Part shown: in pieces, positions 9,960 to 18,671 of the stretch
How positions within the stretch are numbered: position 1 is the stretch's first letter
Layout of the letters: each line of letters begins with the position of its first letter
Source: Melioribacteraceae bacterium
GTDB taxonomy: Bacteria; Bacteroidota; Ignavibacteria; Ignavibacteriales; Melioribacteraceae
Length of the DNA: 34,076 bases
Assembly: GCA_027013735.1 (NCBI GenBank)
Contig: JALWGH010000184.1
Location: 1-34,076 of the forward strand
Direction: 5' to 3'
Program-made: the position numbers and the translations under genes
Notes under the pieces: generated by a model
Told to the model about the DNA's origin: nothing
What the model saw: only the letters and a program-made list of their open reading frames with translations
Database searches by the model: none

Positions 9960-10556
9960 TTATTTGCTGCGAACGCTGAAGAGTAAATAAATTGAAATAA
10001 TTACAGCTCCGAGAGCAATTAACGGTTCGTACAAACTTGCGAAAAAAGGAGGCTCGGGAATTTCACCTTGTGTGAATTTTAACGAATAGGATTCGAGCTT
10101 CTTCAAACTTTCGAGCGGAACGACATCCCTTTTGGCAAAAAAGAAATTGCGGGAATCAATGTTACCGCTTTCGGAAGGAACGGCAAAACTTCCGCTTAAA
10201 ATTATTGTTCTCTTAACGAAAAAATCGCCGAGAAAATTTTCCCGGAACGGTTGACCGTAACCGACCGCCGCTTTTTCAATTGCGTAAGCAATCCTGTTTT
10301 TCTTACTCGTTAAAGAAATTTTAACATTTGCATTTTTTAACGCAGCCAAGAGATGAATTTTAAACACGCCGTATTCGGACGGGGAGTTGAACTCAAGGAA
10401 ATAAGATTTCGAGGTGTCGCATTTAACGGCTATTTCTTTTGCCGATTCGTTTACTTCTTTTAGAAGTACGTCCAAGTTCGAAGGCGTTTGCGCAGACGAA
10501 AGGGCAGGAAGGAGAAAAACGCCAATGGTAAATATTATTTGGACAAACTTTTTCAA
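9960..10556 (-). CDS. Secreted/tail-anchored hypothetical protein
   Basis: Signal peptide [23 protein letters not shown] and one C-terminal TM ([15 protein letters not shown]); 4-nt overlap with htpX. No family recognised. Confidence 0.7.
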   Translation of the reverse strand: MKKFVQIIFTIGVFLLPALSSAQTPSNLDVLLKEVNESAKEIAVKCDTSKSYFLEFNSPSEYGVFKIHLLAALKNANVKISLTSKKNRIAYAIEKAAVGYGQPFRENFLGDFFVKRTIILSGSFAVPSESGNIDSRNFFFAKRDVVPLESLKKLESYSLKFTQGEIPEPPFFASLYEPLIALGAVIISIYLLFSVRSK

Positions 10557-11404
10557 TATGCTCGTCTCCCTGCCGCCATTTCTTGCAGTCTTCGGATCCT
10601 TTCTTCGGTAGAGGGGTGAGTGGAAAATAGTTTGGAGAATGATTTTCCTTTTAAAGGATTAACGATAAACATATGGGCGGAAGAAGCTCCGGCATTGCGC
10701 ATTGGAACCCGGTCGTTTGCATATTCAAGTTTTTCGAGCGCCGAAGCAAGTGCAAGCGGTTTGCCGCTGATTGCAGCTCCGCCTGCATCCGCAAGGAACT
10801 CGCGAGAGCGGGAAATTGCAAGTTGAATAAGAAGCGCAATTATCGGGGAAAGGATTAGAAGAATCAAGGAAACAATTGCGTCGCCGTCGTCTTCGTCGCG
10901 TCCGCCGAACATCATTGCCCAGCCTGCCATTCTTGCAATAAAAGTAATTGTTCCCACGAGGGTTGCGGCGATTGTGCCTATTAAAATATCCCTGTGTTTA
11001 ACGTGTGTAAGTTCGTGACCTAATACGCCTTCGAGTTCGTCTTGGTTCAATATTTCAAGTATTCCGGTTGTTACGGCTACGGCTGCGTGGGAGGGGTTTC
11101 TCCCCGTAGCAAAAGCATTTGGCGTGGGATTATTCATCACGTAAACCTTAGGCATAGGCAGGTTTGCCTTGTGTGCAAGGCGCTCGACCACAGCGTAAAG
11201 TTCGGGGTATTCCTCACGCGAAACTTCACGCGCACGATACATCGTTAAAACTATTTTATCTGAAAACCAATACGAGCCGAAATTCATTATTAAGGAAAAA
11301 CCGAACGCAAAAATCATCCCCTTTTCTCCGGCGAGTAAATCGCCCACAAGGAGAAAGAGAATCATCATTGCACCCATTAAGACAAACGTTTTTACCCAAT
11401 TCAT
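10553..11404 (-). CDS. htpX: HtpX-like M48 membrane metalloprotease
   Basis: [12 protein letters not shown] zinc motif, [11 protein letters not shown], four hydrophobic segments. Confidence 0.94.
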   Translation of the reverse strand: MNWVKTFVLMGAMMILFLLVGDLLAGEKGMIFAFGFSLIMNFGSYWFSDKIVLTMYRAREVSREEYPELYAVVERLAHKANLPMPKVYVMNNPTPNAFATGRNPSHAAVAVTTGILEILNQDELEGVLGHELTHVKHRDILIGTIAATLVGTITFIARMAGWAMMFGGRDEDDGDAIVSLILLILSPIIALLIQLAISRSREFLADAGGAAISGKPLALASALEKLEYANDRVPMRNAGASSAHMFIVNPLKGKSFSKLFSTHPSTEERIRRLQEMAAGRRAY

Positions 11405-11565
11405 TTTGAATCCTATTTTTAATTTGAAATTTACTTTTTTAATGACATTTGTTCAATAAAGAAAGTGAAAAATTTGAACCGGGTTTTCAGTAAACAAACG
11501 GTCAAAATGTTGGGTTGTTTAACACCAATTTCAGAAAGGAAGTTTCTGTGCAATCAAGCTTTGCC

Positions 11566-11583
11566 TACAGGTAGAAACCCGTA
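11566..11583. repeat. Related hairpin TACAGGT-AGAA-ACCCGTA followed by ATTAATGA
   Basis: 7-bp arms with one G-U wobble; same layout (hairpin + TTAAT) as 17628-17647. Confidence 0.4.
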
Positions 11584-11639
11584 ATTAATGAAATGATGTC
11601 TCTGGTAAAGAAAAGCAATATTTAAAACTATCCGATAAT

Positions 11640-11718
11640 CCACACATCCAACCATCCGAAAATTTCGCTTTAACAAACATTTTACTCTGTTCACTGTTAA
11701 CTGTTCACTGTTCACTGA
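11640..11718. repeat. Mosaic periodic repeat, locus 1 (octamer ATCCAnnn then heptamer TGTTCAC)
   Basis: aatccaca|catccaac|catccgaa then tgttcac|tgttaac|tgttcac|tgttcac|tga, ending 1 nt from the dnaA stop. Confidence 0.75.
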
Positions 11719-11719
11719 A

Positions 11720-13132
11720 TCACGCGATTCCCAGCTCAATTTTATTGCGTATGGATTCAACGGTTTCTTTCAGGCGTTCGTCCTCGTTAATCATATTGTC
11801 GATGCTGTTGAAAGCGTGAATGACGGTTGAGTGATCCCGTCCGCCAAAGTGCAGCCCGATTGTTTTTAACGAAGAGCGGGTAAGCTTTTTGGAAAGGTAC
11901 ATTGCAACTTGTCTGGCAAGAACAACTTCCCTTTTTCTGTTTTTCTCGCGCACCTTGTTTTCGTCAACTCCGAAAAACTCACAAACAATTTTGGTAATGT
12001 AATCTATTGAAATGTTCACTTCCCGGCTTGTGGAAATTTCCTTTACTGTTTTCTTTGCAAGGTCAAGGTCAATTTCTCTTGAGCCTAAACTTGCGTTGGC
12101 AAGCAGTTTAATAAGGCAGCCTTCAAGCTCACGAATATTGGAAGTAATATTGTGCGCAATGTATTCCAAAATCTCGTTGGAAATTTCAATGCCGTAACTT
12201 TCGCTTTTGTTTTTTAAGATTGCAATGCGGGTTTCAAAGTCGGGCGGCTGGATGTCCGCCGTGAGCCCCCACTGGAATCTTGAAATCAGGCGTTCGTTCA
12301 GCCCTAATAAATCTTTGGGCGGCTTGTCGCTCGAAAGAACAATCTGTTTGCCCAATTGGTGCAATGTGTTGAAAATGTGGAAAAACAAATCCTGCGTTTT
12401 TTCTTTCCCGATTAGAAATTGAATGTCGTCGATAATCAAGACATCCATACTTTTGTAGAAGTTCGAAAACTCATTGACCGTGTTGTTTTGAATTGCCTCG
12501 ACAAATTCGACTGTAAAGATGTCCGAGGAAAGGTAAATCACTCTTTTTTCGGGGAATTTTTCGAGCACCTTGTTGCCGATTGCCTGAATTAAGTGTGTTT
12601 TGCCAAGCCCTACGCCGCCGTAAACGAACAACGGGTTAAAGGATGTTTTACCCGGATTTTCGGAAATGGCAATAGCGGCAGCCCTTGCCAATTGATTGCT
12701 TTCGCCCTTAATGAAATTTTCGAAACTGTAACGGGGATTTAAATAAGAATCAAAATCTTTTTCGATTTGTTGCGGCTTGGTCTCTGTTTTCGGTTTTTCT
12801 TCTTCCAACGATTCTGTTATCGGAGGCAGCGATTCTTGGTCGTCGTAAATGACGTAAACCAATTCGGCGTCGCTTCCTATTACCTGAGTAATTGTTCGGG
12901 AGATTAAAGTGTTGTAATGTTCTTCAATCCACTCAATAAAATAACTGTTGGGCACTTGTATTTTCAATTTGCTGCCAATCAAGCTAAGAGGCTTAATTGG
13001 TAAAAACCAAGTGTTGTAAGCAATGGGGGGAATATTCTCCTTAATTATTGAAAGACATTCTTTCCAAATTTCTTTGGGAGAAGAAAGGTTTTCTTGTCTT
13101 TTCTCCACAGTCTGCATTACCAAGTTATCCAC
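11720..13132 (-). CDS. dnaA: Chromosomal replication initiator protein DnaA
   Basis: Walker A GGVGLGKTHL, Walker B VLIIDDIQFL, DnaA-box binding motif GGRDHSTVIHAFNSI. GTG start at 13132; alternative ATG at 13117. Confidence 0.98.
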   Translation of the reverse strand: MDNLVMQTVEKRQENLSSPKEIWKECLSIIKENIPPIAYNTWFLPIKPLSLIGSKLKIQVPNSYFIEWIEEHYNTLISRTITQVIGSDAELVYVIYDDQESLPPITESLEEEKPKTETKPQQIEKDFDSYLNPRYSFENFIKGESNQLARAAAIAISENPGKTSFNPLFVYGGVGLGKTHLIQAIGNKVLEKFPEKRVIYLSSDIFTVEFVEAIQNNTVNEFSNFYKSMDVLIIDDIQFLIGKEKTQDLFFHIFNTLHQLGKQIVLSSDKPPKDLLGLNERLISRFQWGLTADIQPPDFETRIAILKNKSESYGIEISNEILEYIAHNITSNIRELEGCLIKLLANASLGSREIDLDLAKKTVKEISTSREVNISIDYITKIVCEFFGVDENKVREKNRKREVVLARQVAMYLSKKLTRSSLKTIGLHFGGRDHSTVIHAFNSIDNMINEDERLKETVESIRNKIELGIA

Positions 13133-13620
13133 AATTAAATTATCCGAAAAAGTTTAAAAATTTAGAAAAAATCAAAGTTTTTAAAACAACGTCGTGATTT
13201 TTATCCACAACTTATCAACATTAAAAGCCCAATCCTAACCCATTGTATTTTAATAAGTTAGAAGCGCCAGCTAAAGCAAATAAACAAAATTTTACGTTTG
13301 TAAAAGTTGACAACGCCGTAAAAGAACTTTTGTGAAACGTTTCACGGTTCCGAGTTATCCACAAGTTATTAACACCCCGAATCAGCCTCAAAACCGATTC
13401 AATTATACGTTTAAAATTCAATGTGTGCAAATATTTTTGCAGGTAAATTTCTATCTCTTTTATTTACATAGGTTTAAATTTGTCGTAAAAAATTTCTCGG
13501 GGATTAAATTAGAAATTCGGTTAATTTGTTCTTAAAAAATTTTTTCAAAACAAAAGCATCTTCTTTCCAGAAAGCGATTTTTAAATCAACGAAAAAATTA
13601 ACATATTAGCACTTTGAAAT
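13125..13620. promoter_or_regulatory. oriC: Putative chromosomal origin of replication (oriC) upstream of dnaA
   Basis: TTATCCACA at 13125-13133, 13201-13209 and 13355-13363. Related TTATCCGAA 13140-13148, TTATCAACA 13212-13220, TTATTAACA 13366-13374. Very AT-rich stretch about 13425-13620. Adjacent to dnaA and at a gene-orientation switch. Confidence 0.82.
13332..13345. promoter_or_regulatory. 14-bp perfect palindrome GTGAAACGTTTCAC in the putative oriC
   Basis: Sequence reads gtgaaacgtttcac, identical to its reverse complement; the core TGAAACGTTTCA resembles LacI/GalR-type operators. Confidence 0.5.
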
Positions 13621-13683
13621 TTTACCCGTGGTTAAATTTCTTCCGTTGAGGAAAAATTCCTTTAAGAATACTCAAGGAGTAAG

Positions 13684-14616
13684 ATGAAAGTTGTTGTAAC
13701 CGGCGGCACCGGTTTTATCGGAAGCCATATTGCCGAATATTGGAACGGCAAAGCCGAGGTAGTAATATTAGACAGTTTCAGAACCGGCTACGCGGAAAAT
13801 GTAAAGCATTTGTCCGGTGTGAAATTGTTAGAAGGAGATATCAGGGACAAGAGTCTTGTGGAGAAAGTTGTTGCCGGGGCGGATTACGTTTTTAATCTTG
13901 CAGCGCTTGTCTCCGTTCCCGAGTCAATTGAAAAACCGGAAGAAACAATAGAGATTAATGTCAAAGGCTTAATTAATATTCTTGAAGCGGCAAAAGAACA
14001 CGGCGTTAAGAAAGTTGTTCATTCTTCTTCGGCGGCAATTTACGGAGACGATCCCCGCCTGCCGAAAAGAACGGATATGCTACCCGTGCCGAAAACTCCT
14101 TACGGAATCACAAAACTCGACGGCGAATATTGGTGTAATTTCTTTTCGGATGAATTTGGAGTGGGAGCGGTTTCCCTCAGGTATTTCAATGTTTTCGGAC
14201 CAAGGCAGGATCCTAAAAGCCAATACGCCGCGGCTATTCCTATTTTTGTTAGCAAAGCAATAAAGAACGAAGACATTACTATTTACGGCGACGGCAAACA
14301 AACGCGTGATTTTGTTTACGTGAAAGACGTCGTACGTGCAAACGTTCTCGCGGCAGAATCCGTTTTGAAAAAAGGCGTTTTTAACGTTGCCACGGGCAAT
14401 TCAATCACGATAGGAGAACTTGCCGAGAAAATAATCAAACTTACCGATTCAAAAAGCAAAATTGTTTTTGCGCCCGAGCGCCCGGGGGATATTAAGTTTA
14501 GTTCTGCGGACATTGAGGAAACAAAAAAACTCTTGGGATTTGAACCGCAGTTTGATTTTGACGAAGGACTAATATCCACAATTGAATTTTTCAGAAGGAA
14601 ATACGAAGATGAATAA
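13684..14616 (+). CDS. NAD-dependent epimerase/dehydratase (UDP-glucose 4-epimerase-like, extended SDR)
   Basis: VTGGTGFIGSHI Rossmann motif, YGITK catalytic motif, RYFNVFGPRQDP; upstream RBS-like aaggagt. Confidence 0.92.
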   Translation: MKVVVTGGTGFIGSHIAEYWNGKAEVVILDSFRTGYAENVKHLSGVKLLEGDIRDKSLVEKVVAGADYVFNLAALVSVPESIEKPEETIEINVKGLINILEAAKEHGVKKVVHSSSAAIYGDDPRLPKRTDMLPVPKTPYGITKLDGEYWCNFFSDEFGVGAVSLRYFNVFGPRQDPKSQYAAAIPIFVSKAIKNEDITIYGDGKQTRDFVYVKDVVRANVLAAESVLKKGVFNVATGNSITIGELAEKIIKLTDSKSKIVFAPERPGDIKFSSADIEETKKLLGFEPQFDFDEGLISTIEFFRRKYEDE

Positions 14617-15577
14617 AATAGTTATTGCTTTTACCGGCGGAACATTCTCAATGAAAATAGATCCCGAAACGGGTGGAGCGGTGCCTTATTTCCACGGTGA
14701 GGAACTTTTGGAAATGATTCCCGAGGCAAGGGGACTGGCGGAAATTGAAATATTCAATTTCGGGAATTACCCCGGTCCGCATATGACTCCCGCCAGGATG
14801 TTTGAGCTTTCCAAAGAGATTCAAAAAATAGTAAAAAGAGAAGATGTTAACGGAGTGATTGTTACTCACGGAACGGACACGCTTGAAGAAACCGCTTACT
14901 TCCTTGACCTGACGGTAGAAACGGAGAAACCGATTGTTGTAATCGGCGCAATGAAAACAAGCTCCGAGCCGGATTGGGACGGACCGCGTAATTTAATCGA
15001 CGCCATTCACATTTGTAATAATGCAAACAGCACGGGAATGGGAGTACTGGTTTGCTTAAACGGCGAAATAAACGCTGCAAGCGAAGTAACCAAAACACAC
15101 ACGGAAGATTTGGAAACTTTTCACAGTCTCGACTTCGGCGCGCTCGGATTTGTTGAACGAGGCAGGGTTGTTTTCAACCGTCTGCCTCGGAAATTGGAGA
15201 AACTCCCGACAAAAAAAATTAATTGCAATGTCGATTTAATAAAAGCCTACGCAGGAATGGATGAAAAATTCTTCGTCTGTTCTGCTGACAGCGGCGTGGA
15301 AGGAATTGTTGTCGAAGCAATGGGAGTTGGCAATTTGCCTCCCAAAGCATTTGACGGAGTAAAATACGCGCGGCAAAAAGGAATCCCTGTTGTTTTAACT
15401 TCCCGCTGTCCTGCAGGTGAAACGCTTGATGTTTACGGCTACCCGGGAGCCGGTAAATGGCTGAAGAAGGAGGGAGTGATTTTCTCGGATTACCTCAACG
15501 GACAAAAGGCGCGAATAAAGTTAGTTATTGCGCTCGGAATCACAAACGACGAAACAGAATTGGAAAAATTATTTTAA
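14609..15577 (+). CDS. Asparaginase (type I/II asparaginase family)
   Basis: Catalytic FTGGTFS and VTHGTDTLEETAYFLDLT. The start at MNKIVIAFTGG (14609) overlaps the epimerase stop. Confidence 0.9.
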   Translation: MNKIVIAFTGGTFSMKIDPETGGAVPYFHGEELLEMIPEARGLAEIEIFNFGNYPGPHMTPARMFELSKEIQKIVKREDVNGVIVTHGTDTLEETAYFLDLTVETEKPIVVIGAMKTSSEPDWDGPRNLIDAIHICNNANSTGMGVLVCLNGEINAASEVTKTHTEDLETFHSLDFGALGFVERGRVVFNRLPRKLEKLPTKKINCNVDLIKAYAGMDEKFFVCSADSGVEGIVVEAMGVGNLPPKAFDGVKYARQKGIPVVLTSRCPAGETLDVYGYPGAGKWLKKEGVIFSDYLNGQKARIKLVIALGITNDETELEKLF

Positions 15578-15597
15578 TAACCAAAAAGGAAATAAAA

Positions 15598-16716
15598 ATG
15601 AAAAAAATAATCGTAGCTTTATTAGTAGTATTCTCTCAACTTTACGGACAAAATTTCAAATTTGCCGTAATGTCGGACAGCAGGGGAGATGTCCACGGTG
15701 TAAACGAACCCGTGCTTAAAAAGCTAACTCATCATTTGTTAACAAACAATCCTGACCTTAAGTTCATTCTTTTTCTCGGAGATTTGATTGACGGAAGCTG
15801 GAAAGATGCGTCCGAAAACTTTTCTCAAATGAAATATTGGAAAAAGGTAATGAGCGAGGCGTACAATTCTTCCACGCTTGTAGGCAAGAAGGTTTACGTA
15901 GGAATCGGGAATCACGAAGTCCGTACGCCGAAAGACGAGGCAAATTTTCTTAAGGTTTTTCCCGATATGCCGAAAAACGGGCCGGCTGACGAAAAAGGTT
16001 TAACCTACTCGTTTGATTATGACGGAGTTCATTTTGTTGTATTTGACACGGACAGGTGGTATTACGGCGACACAACCACAACAAAAGACGACCATCCCGA
16101 CTGGCACAAATTCCACCATTACCAATGGCTGGAAAATGATTTGAAAGCCGCACGGGAAAGAGGAGTTAAAAGAATTTTTGCCGGCAGCCACGAGATGTTT
16201 TTCCCCGTCGGTGGACACTTAAGAGACGGTTTGGCAAATCTCGGCAGAAATCTCACCTTGCCGCTCGATTCCGCCGCCAAAGCAAGGCTTACCGCTCACG
16301 ACAAACTCTGGAAAATTTTGGTGGATAATAAAGTAACGGCTTTCGTTTCAGGGCACGAGCATCTTTACAGTCGCCAGAGTGTTGACGGAATTTACCAAAT
16401 CATTTCAGGCAGTTCCGGCGCCCCGGTTTACGATTTTAATCCCACTTACGACCAAGGGGACAAGAAAAAGGTCGGACGGGAATTTACTTACTCGCAAGCT
16501 CTTCCTTATTACAAAGCTCTCGGCTACAATTACGGTCCCGGGAAAAACTCCCAGAAATCGGAAGACTTTGTCGGTAAAAGAGCTTACCATTACGTCTTGT
16601 TCGACGTTCAGCCGGATTCGGTTTCGGTTAAGACATTCGGGATGTTGATTAAGAAAAACACAATGACTAAAACCGACAGCACAATTAAACTAATTGACAG
16701 TTTTACGATTAAATAA
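15598..16716 (+). CDS. Secreted calcineurin-like metallophosphoesterase
   Basis: Metal-binding motifs GDLIDG, GIGNHEV, SGHEHLYSRQ. Signal peptide MKKIIVALLVVFSQLYGQ at 15598; the ORF-track start at 15457 overlaps the asparaginase gene. Confidence 0.9.
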   Translation: MKKIIVALLVVFSQLYGQNFKFAVMSDSRGDVHGVNEPVLKKLTHHLLTNNPDLKFILFLGDLIDGSWKDASENFSQMKYWKKVMSEAYNSSTLVGKKVYVGIGNHEVRTPKDEANFLKVFPDMPKNGPADEKGLTYSFDYDGVHFVVFDTDRWYYGDTTTTKDDHPDWHKFHHYQWLENDLKAARERGVKRIFAGSHEMFFPVGGHLRDGLANLGRNLTLPLDSAAKARLTAHDKLWKILVDNKVTAFVSGHEHLYSRQSVDGIYQIISGSSGAPVYDFNPTYDQGDKKKVGREFTYSQALPYYKALGYNYGPGKNSQKSEDFVGKRAYHYVLFDVQPDSVSVKTFGMLIKKNTMTKTDSTIKLIDSFTIK

Positions 16717-16728
16717 AGAGGAATGGGA

Positions 16729-17469
16729 ATGAAAAAAATAAGAATAATTGTTCTTGCAATAGTTTTAGCAGTTGCGTTGCAAGCCACGTACGCATCTGTT
16801 TCTCCCATTCGGGAAGACTTTGCAAAATTCGACAGGAGCTACATCTCCGCTCTGTTCCTCACAATGAAAGGCAACAAGGAAAAGGCCGAATTAAAATTGC
16901 TAAAGTTGTCGAAAATCTGGAGCCGGTTTAAAAGCGATTATTATTCTTACTCACCGAAAGATTCATTGTGGAAAAAAGATTTCGACAAAGTCGGAGAAAT
17001 CTTAAACTCCGCTAAAGAGCTGGTTAGTAAAAACGAAATTCAGAAAGCACACGAAACCCTTGAAAAAATAAGAGGAATTTTCTACAACCTGCGTAAAAGA
17101 AACGGTATTGATTATTACCTTGACGGCATAATTAAGTTTCACGCCAATATGGAAAAAATTGTGCATCCGTTGAAGGACAAAAAACCAAAAGATGTAAATG
17201 CGGAATTAATTTCGGAACTTAAAACCGTTGTAACAAAAGCAAAAGAAGATTGGAATGATTTTGCTAACAGGAAATTTGACGCTACCGTATTTTCTTTTAC
17301 ACCGGAAAAAACGCAAAAGTTAAAAGCTGCAATTCAAGCCGAAAGCAATACATTAAAGAAATTAGAAAATGCTTTGGCTCAGGGAAACAAGGCAAAAATA
17401 ATCAAGGCGGGACTTGCCGTTAAAAAGAACTTCAGGAAAGTTTTTCTATTGTTTTCGGATTTGAAATAA
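16729..17469 (+). CDS. Secreted, predominantly alpha-helical hypothetical protein
   Basis: Signal peptide MKKIRIIVLAIVLAVALQATYAS; Lys-rich helical body with two similar-looking halves. No family recognised. Confidence 0.7.
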   Translation: MKKIRIIVLAIVLAVALQATYASVSPIREDFAKFDRSYISALFLTMKGNKEKAELKLLKLSKIWSRFKSDYYSYSPKDSLWKKDFDKVGEILNSAKELVSKNEIQKAHETLEKIRGIFYNLRKRNGIDYYLDGIIKFHANMEKIVHPLKDKKPKDVNAELISELKTVVTKAKEDWNDFANRKFDATVFSFTPEKTQKLKAAIQAESNTLKKLENALAQGNKAKIIKAGLAVKKNFRKVFLLFSDLK

Positions 17470-17481
17470 AACACCAAAGAG

Positions 17482-17511
17482 GGAGAGGCTCAAAACCTCT
17501 CTGTCTTTTTT
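17482..17511 (+). terminator. Rho-independent terminator
   Basis: gagagg-ctcaaaa-cctctc stem-loop followed by tctttttt, 13 nt after the stop at 17469. Confidence 0.8.
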
Positions 17512-17627
17512 AACATTCTGACATTTATTGTTTTTCTTGTTCAATGTTTTGTCACGATTTTTACACGCCCAAACAAGCCAGCCAAAAATCGCGCCAAAAC
17601 AAATTTGTGTGTTTTTGTCCTCTAATC

Positions 17628-17647
17628 CCACGGGTTAAAACCCGTGG
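17628..17647. repeat. REP-like hairpin CCACGGGTT-AA-AACCCGTGG
   Basis: 9-bp perfect stem with a 2-nt loop, followed by TTAATTA; intergenic. Confidence 0.65.
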
Positions 17648-17704
17648 TTAATTATACACCTCATAGCCTTATTCCACAAAGGAAAGAAAGCATAAACTAA
17701 TTTT

Positions 17705-17900
17705 TAAAATCCATCAATCCACTCCTCCAACTATCCAAGGTTTTCTATTTGGTAAACACTTTTCTCTGTTCACTGATATCTGTTCTCTGAAAAGATGCGT
17801 CTTGCTTGTCACGGCGAAGCCCGAACTAAGTGAGGGCGAAGGCGGACGTCTTGCCTCTCGCGTCTTGCGTAGAATCCATTTCTTATTTCTTGTTTCTTCT
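17705..17900. repeat. Mosaic periodic repeat, locus 2
   Basis: atccatca|atccactc|ctccaact|atccaagg (8-nt); tgttcac|tgatatc|tgttctc|tga (7-nt); cttgcttgtcacggcgaagcccga...gagggcgaaggcgga; ending ttcttctttcttat. Confidence 0.8.
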
Positions 17901-18015
17901 TTCTTATGTTGCCATCTATTTTAATCCCGTACCAATTTCCGGAAGCTTTTATTATGCAGGGTTGTTTAATTTGTTTAATTTTGTTCTTGTTCGTAAAACA
18001 GAATTGGAGAAAACG

Positions 18016-18669
18016 ATGAGATACTATCCGGATTCAAAAGTGGAGGTTCAGGGTTTCGAGGCAAAGTATTACGACAAACTGCTGAATTACTTGACCTTTG
18101 GCAGTTACGCCGTCTTTATTAAAAAAGCAATTGCCTCAATGGAAATAAAACCCGAAGATAAAATACTTGATTTCGGTGCAGGCACGGGACGCAATGCCCT
18201 TTTGATGCACCGTTACTTAAACGAAAACGGCAAAATTTTGGGTTTGGAAATTTCCGAGGAGATGTTAAAACAATTCCGCGAAAGAACAAAAGACATCCCG
18301 AACATCGACGTGCTTGAGCAAAGAATAGATATCCCTTTCGAGTTGGACGAAAAGTACGACAAAGCGCTGATTTCCTTTGTGATTCACGGTTTTCCGCACG
18401 AGGTTCGCAAACAAATAATTCGCAACGTGTTCAATAACCTCAAGCCCGGCGGATATTTTAACATCCTGGACTTCAACGAGTTTAAATTGAATGAAATACC
18501 ATTTTACGCACGCTTTGTTTTTACCAAGGTTGAATGCAAATATGCTTTCGATTTTGTAGAGCGGGATTGGAAGAAAATTTTGACGGAATTCGGTTTCGGA
18601 AATTTTGAGGAAAAAAGATTTTTTGGCAGATACGTTAGATTGTTAAAAGCCCAAAAAATCAAGGAGTAA
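18016..18669 (+). CDS. Class I SAM-dependent methyltransferase
   Basis: ILDFGAGTGRNALLMHRYL and LEISEEML. The ATG at 18016 (MRYYPDSK) is preferred; the ORF-track N-terminus from 17830 partly translates the repeat. Confidence 0.85.
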   Translation: MRYYPDSKVEVQGFEAKYYDKLLNYLTFGSYAVFIKKAIASMEIKPEDKILDFGAGTGRNALLMHRYLNENGKILGLEISEEMLKQFRERTKDIPNIDVLEQRIDIPFELDEKYDKALISFVIHGFPHEVRKQIIRNVFNNLKPGGYFNILDFNEFKLNEIPFYARFVFTKVECKYAFDFVERDWKKILTEFGFGNFEEKRFFGRYVRLLKAQKIKE

Positions 18670-18671
18670 AA

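Noticed and set aside
13332-13345. ParB parS site
   Set aside because: Half-sites are in everted order (GTGAAAC-GTTTCAC) relative to the parS consensus GTTTCAC-GTGAAAC; kept only as an unexplained palindrome.
13221-13535. Small ORFs 13221-13430 (-) and 13332-13535 (+)
   Set aside because: They overlap the DnaA boxes and AT-rich origin candidate; no recognisable protein features.
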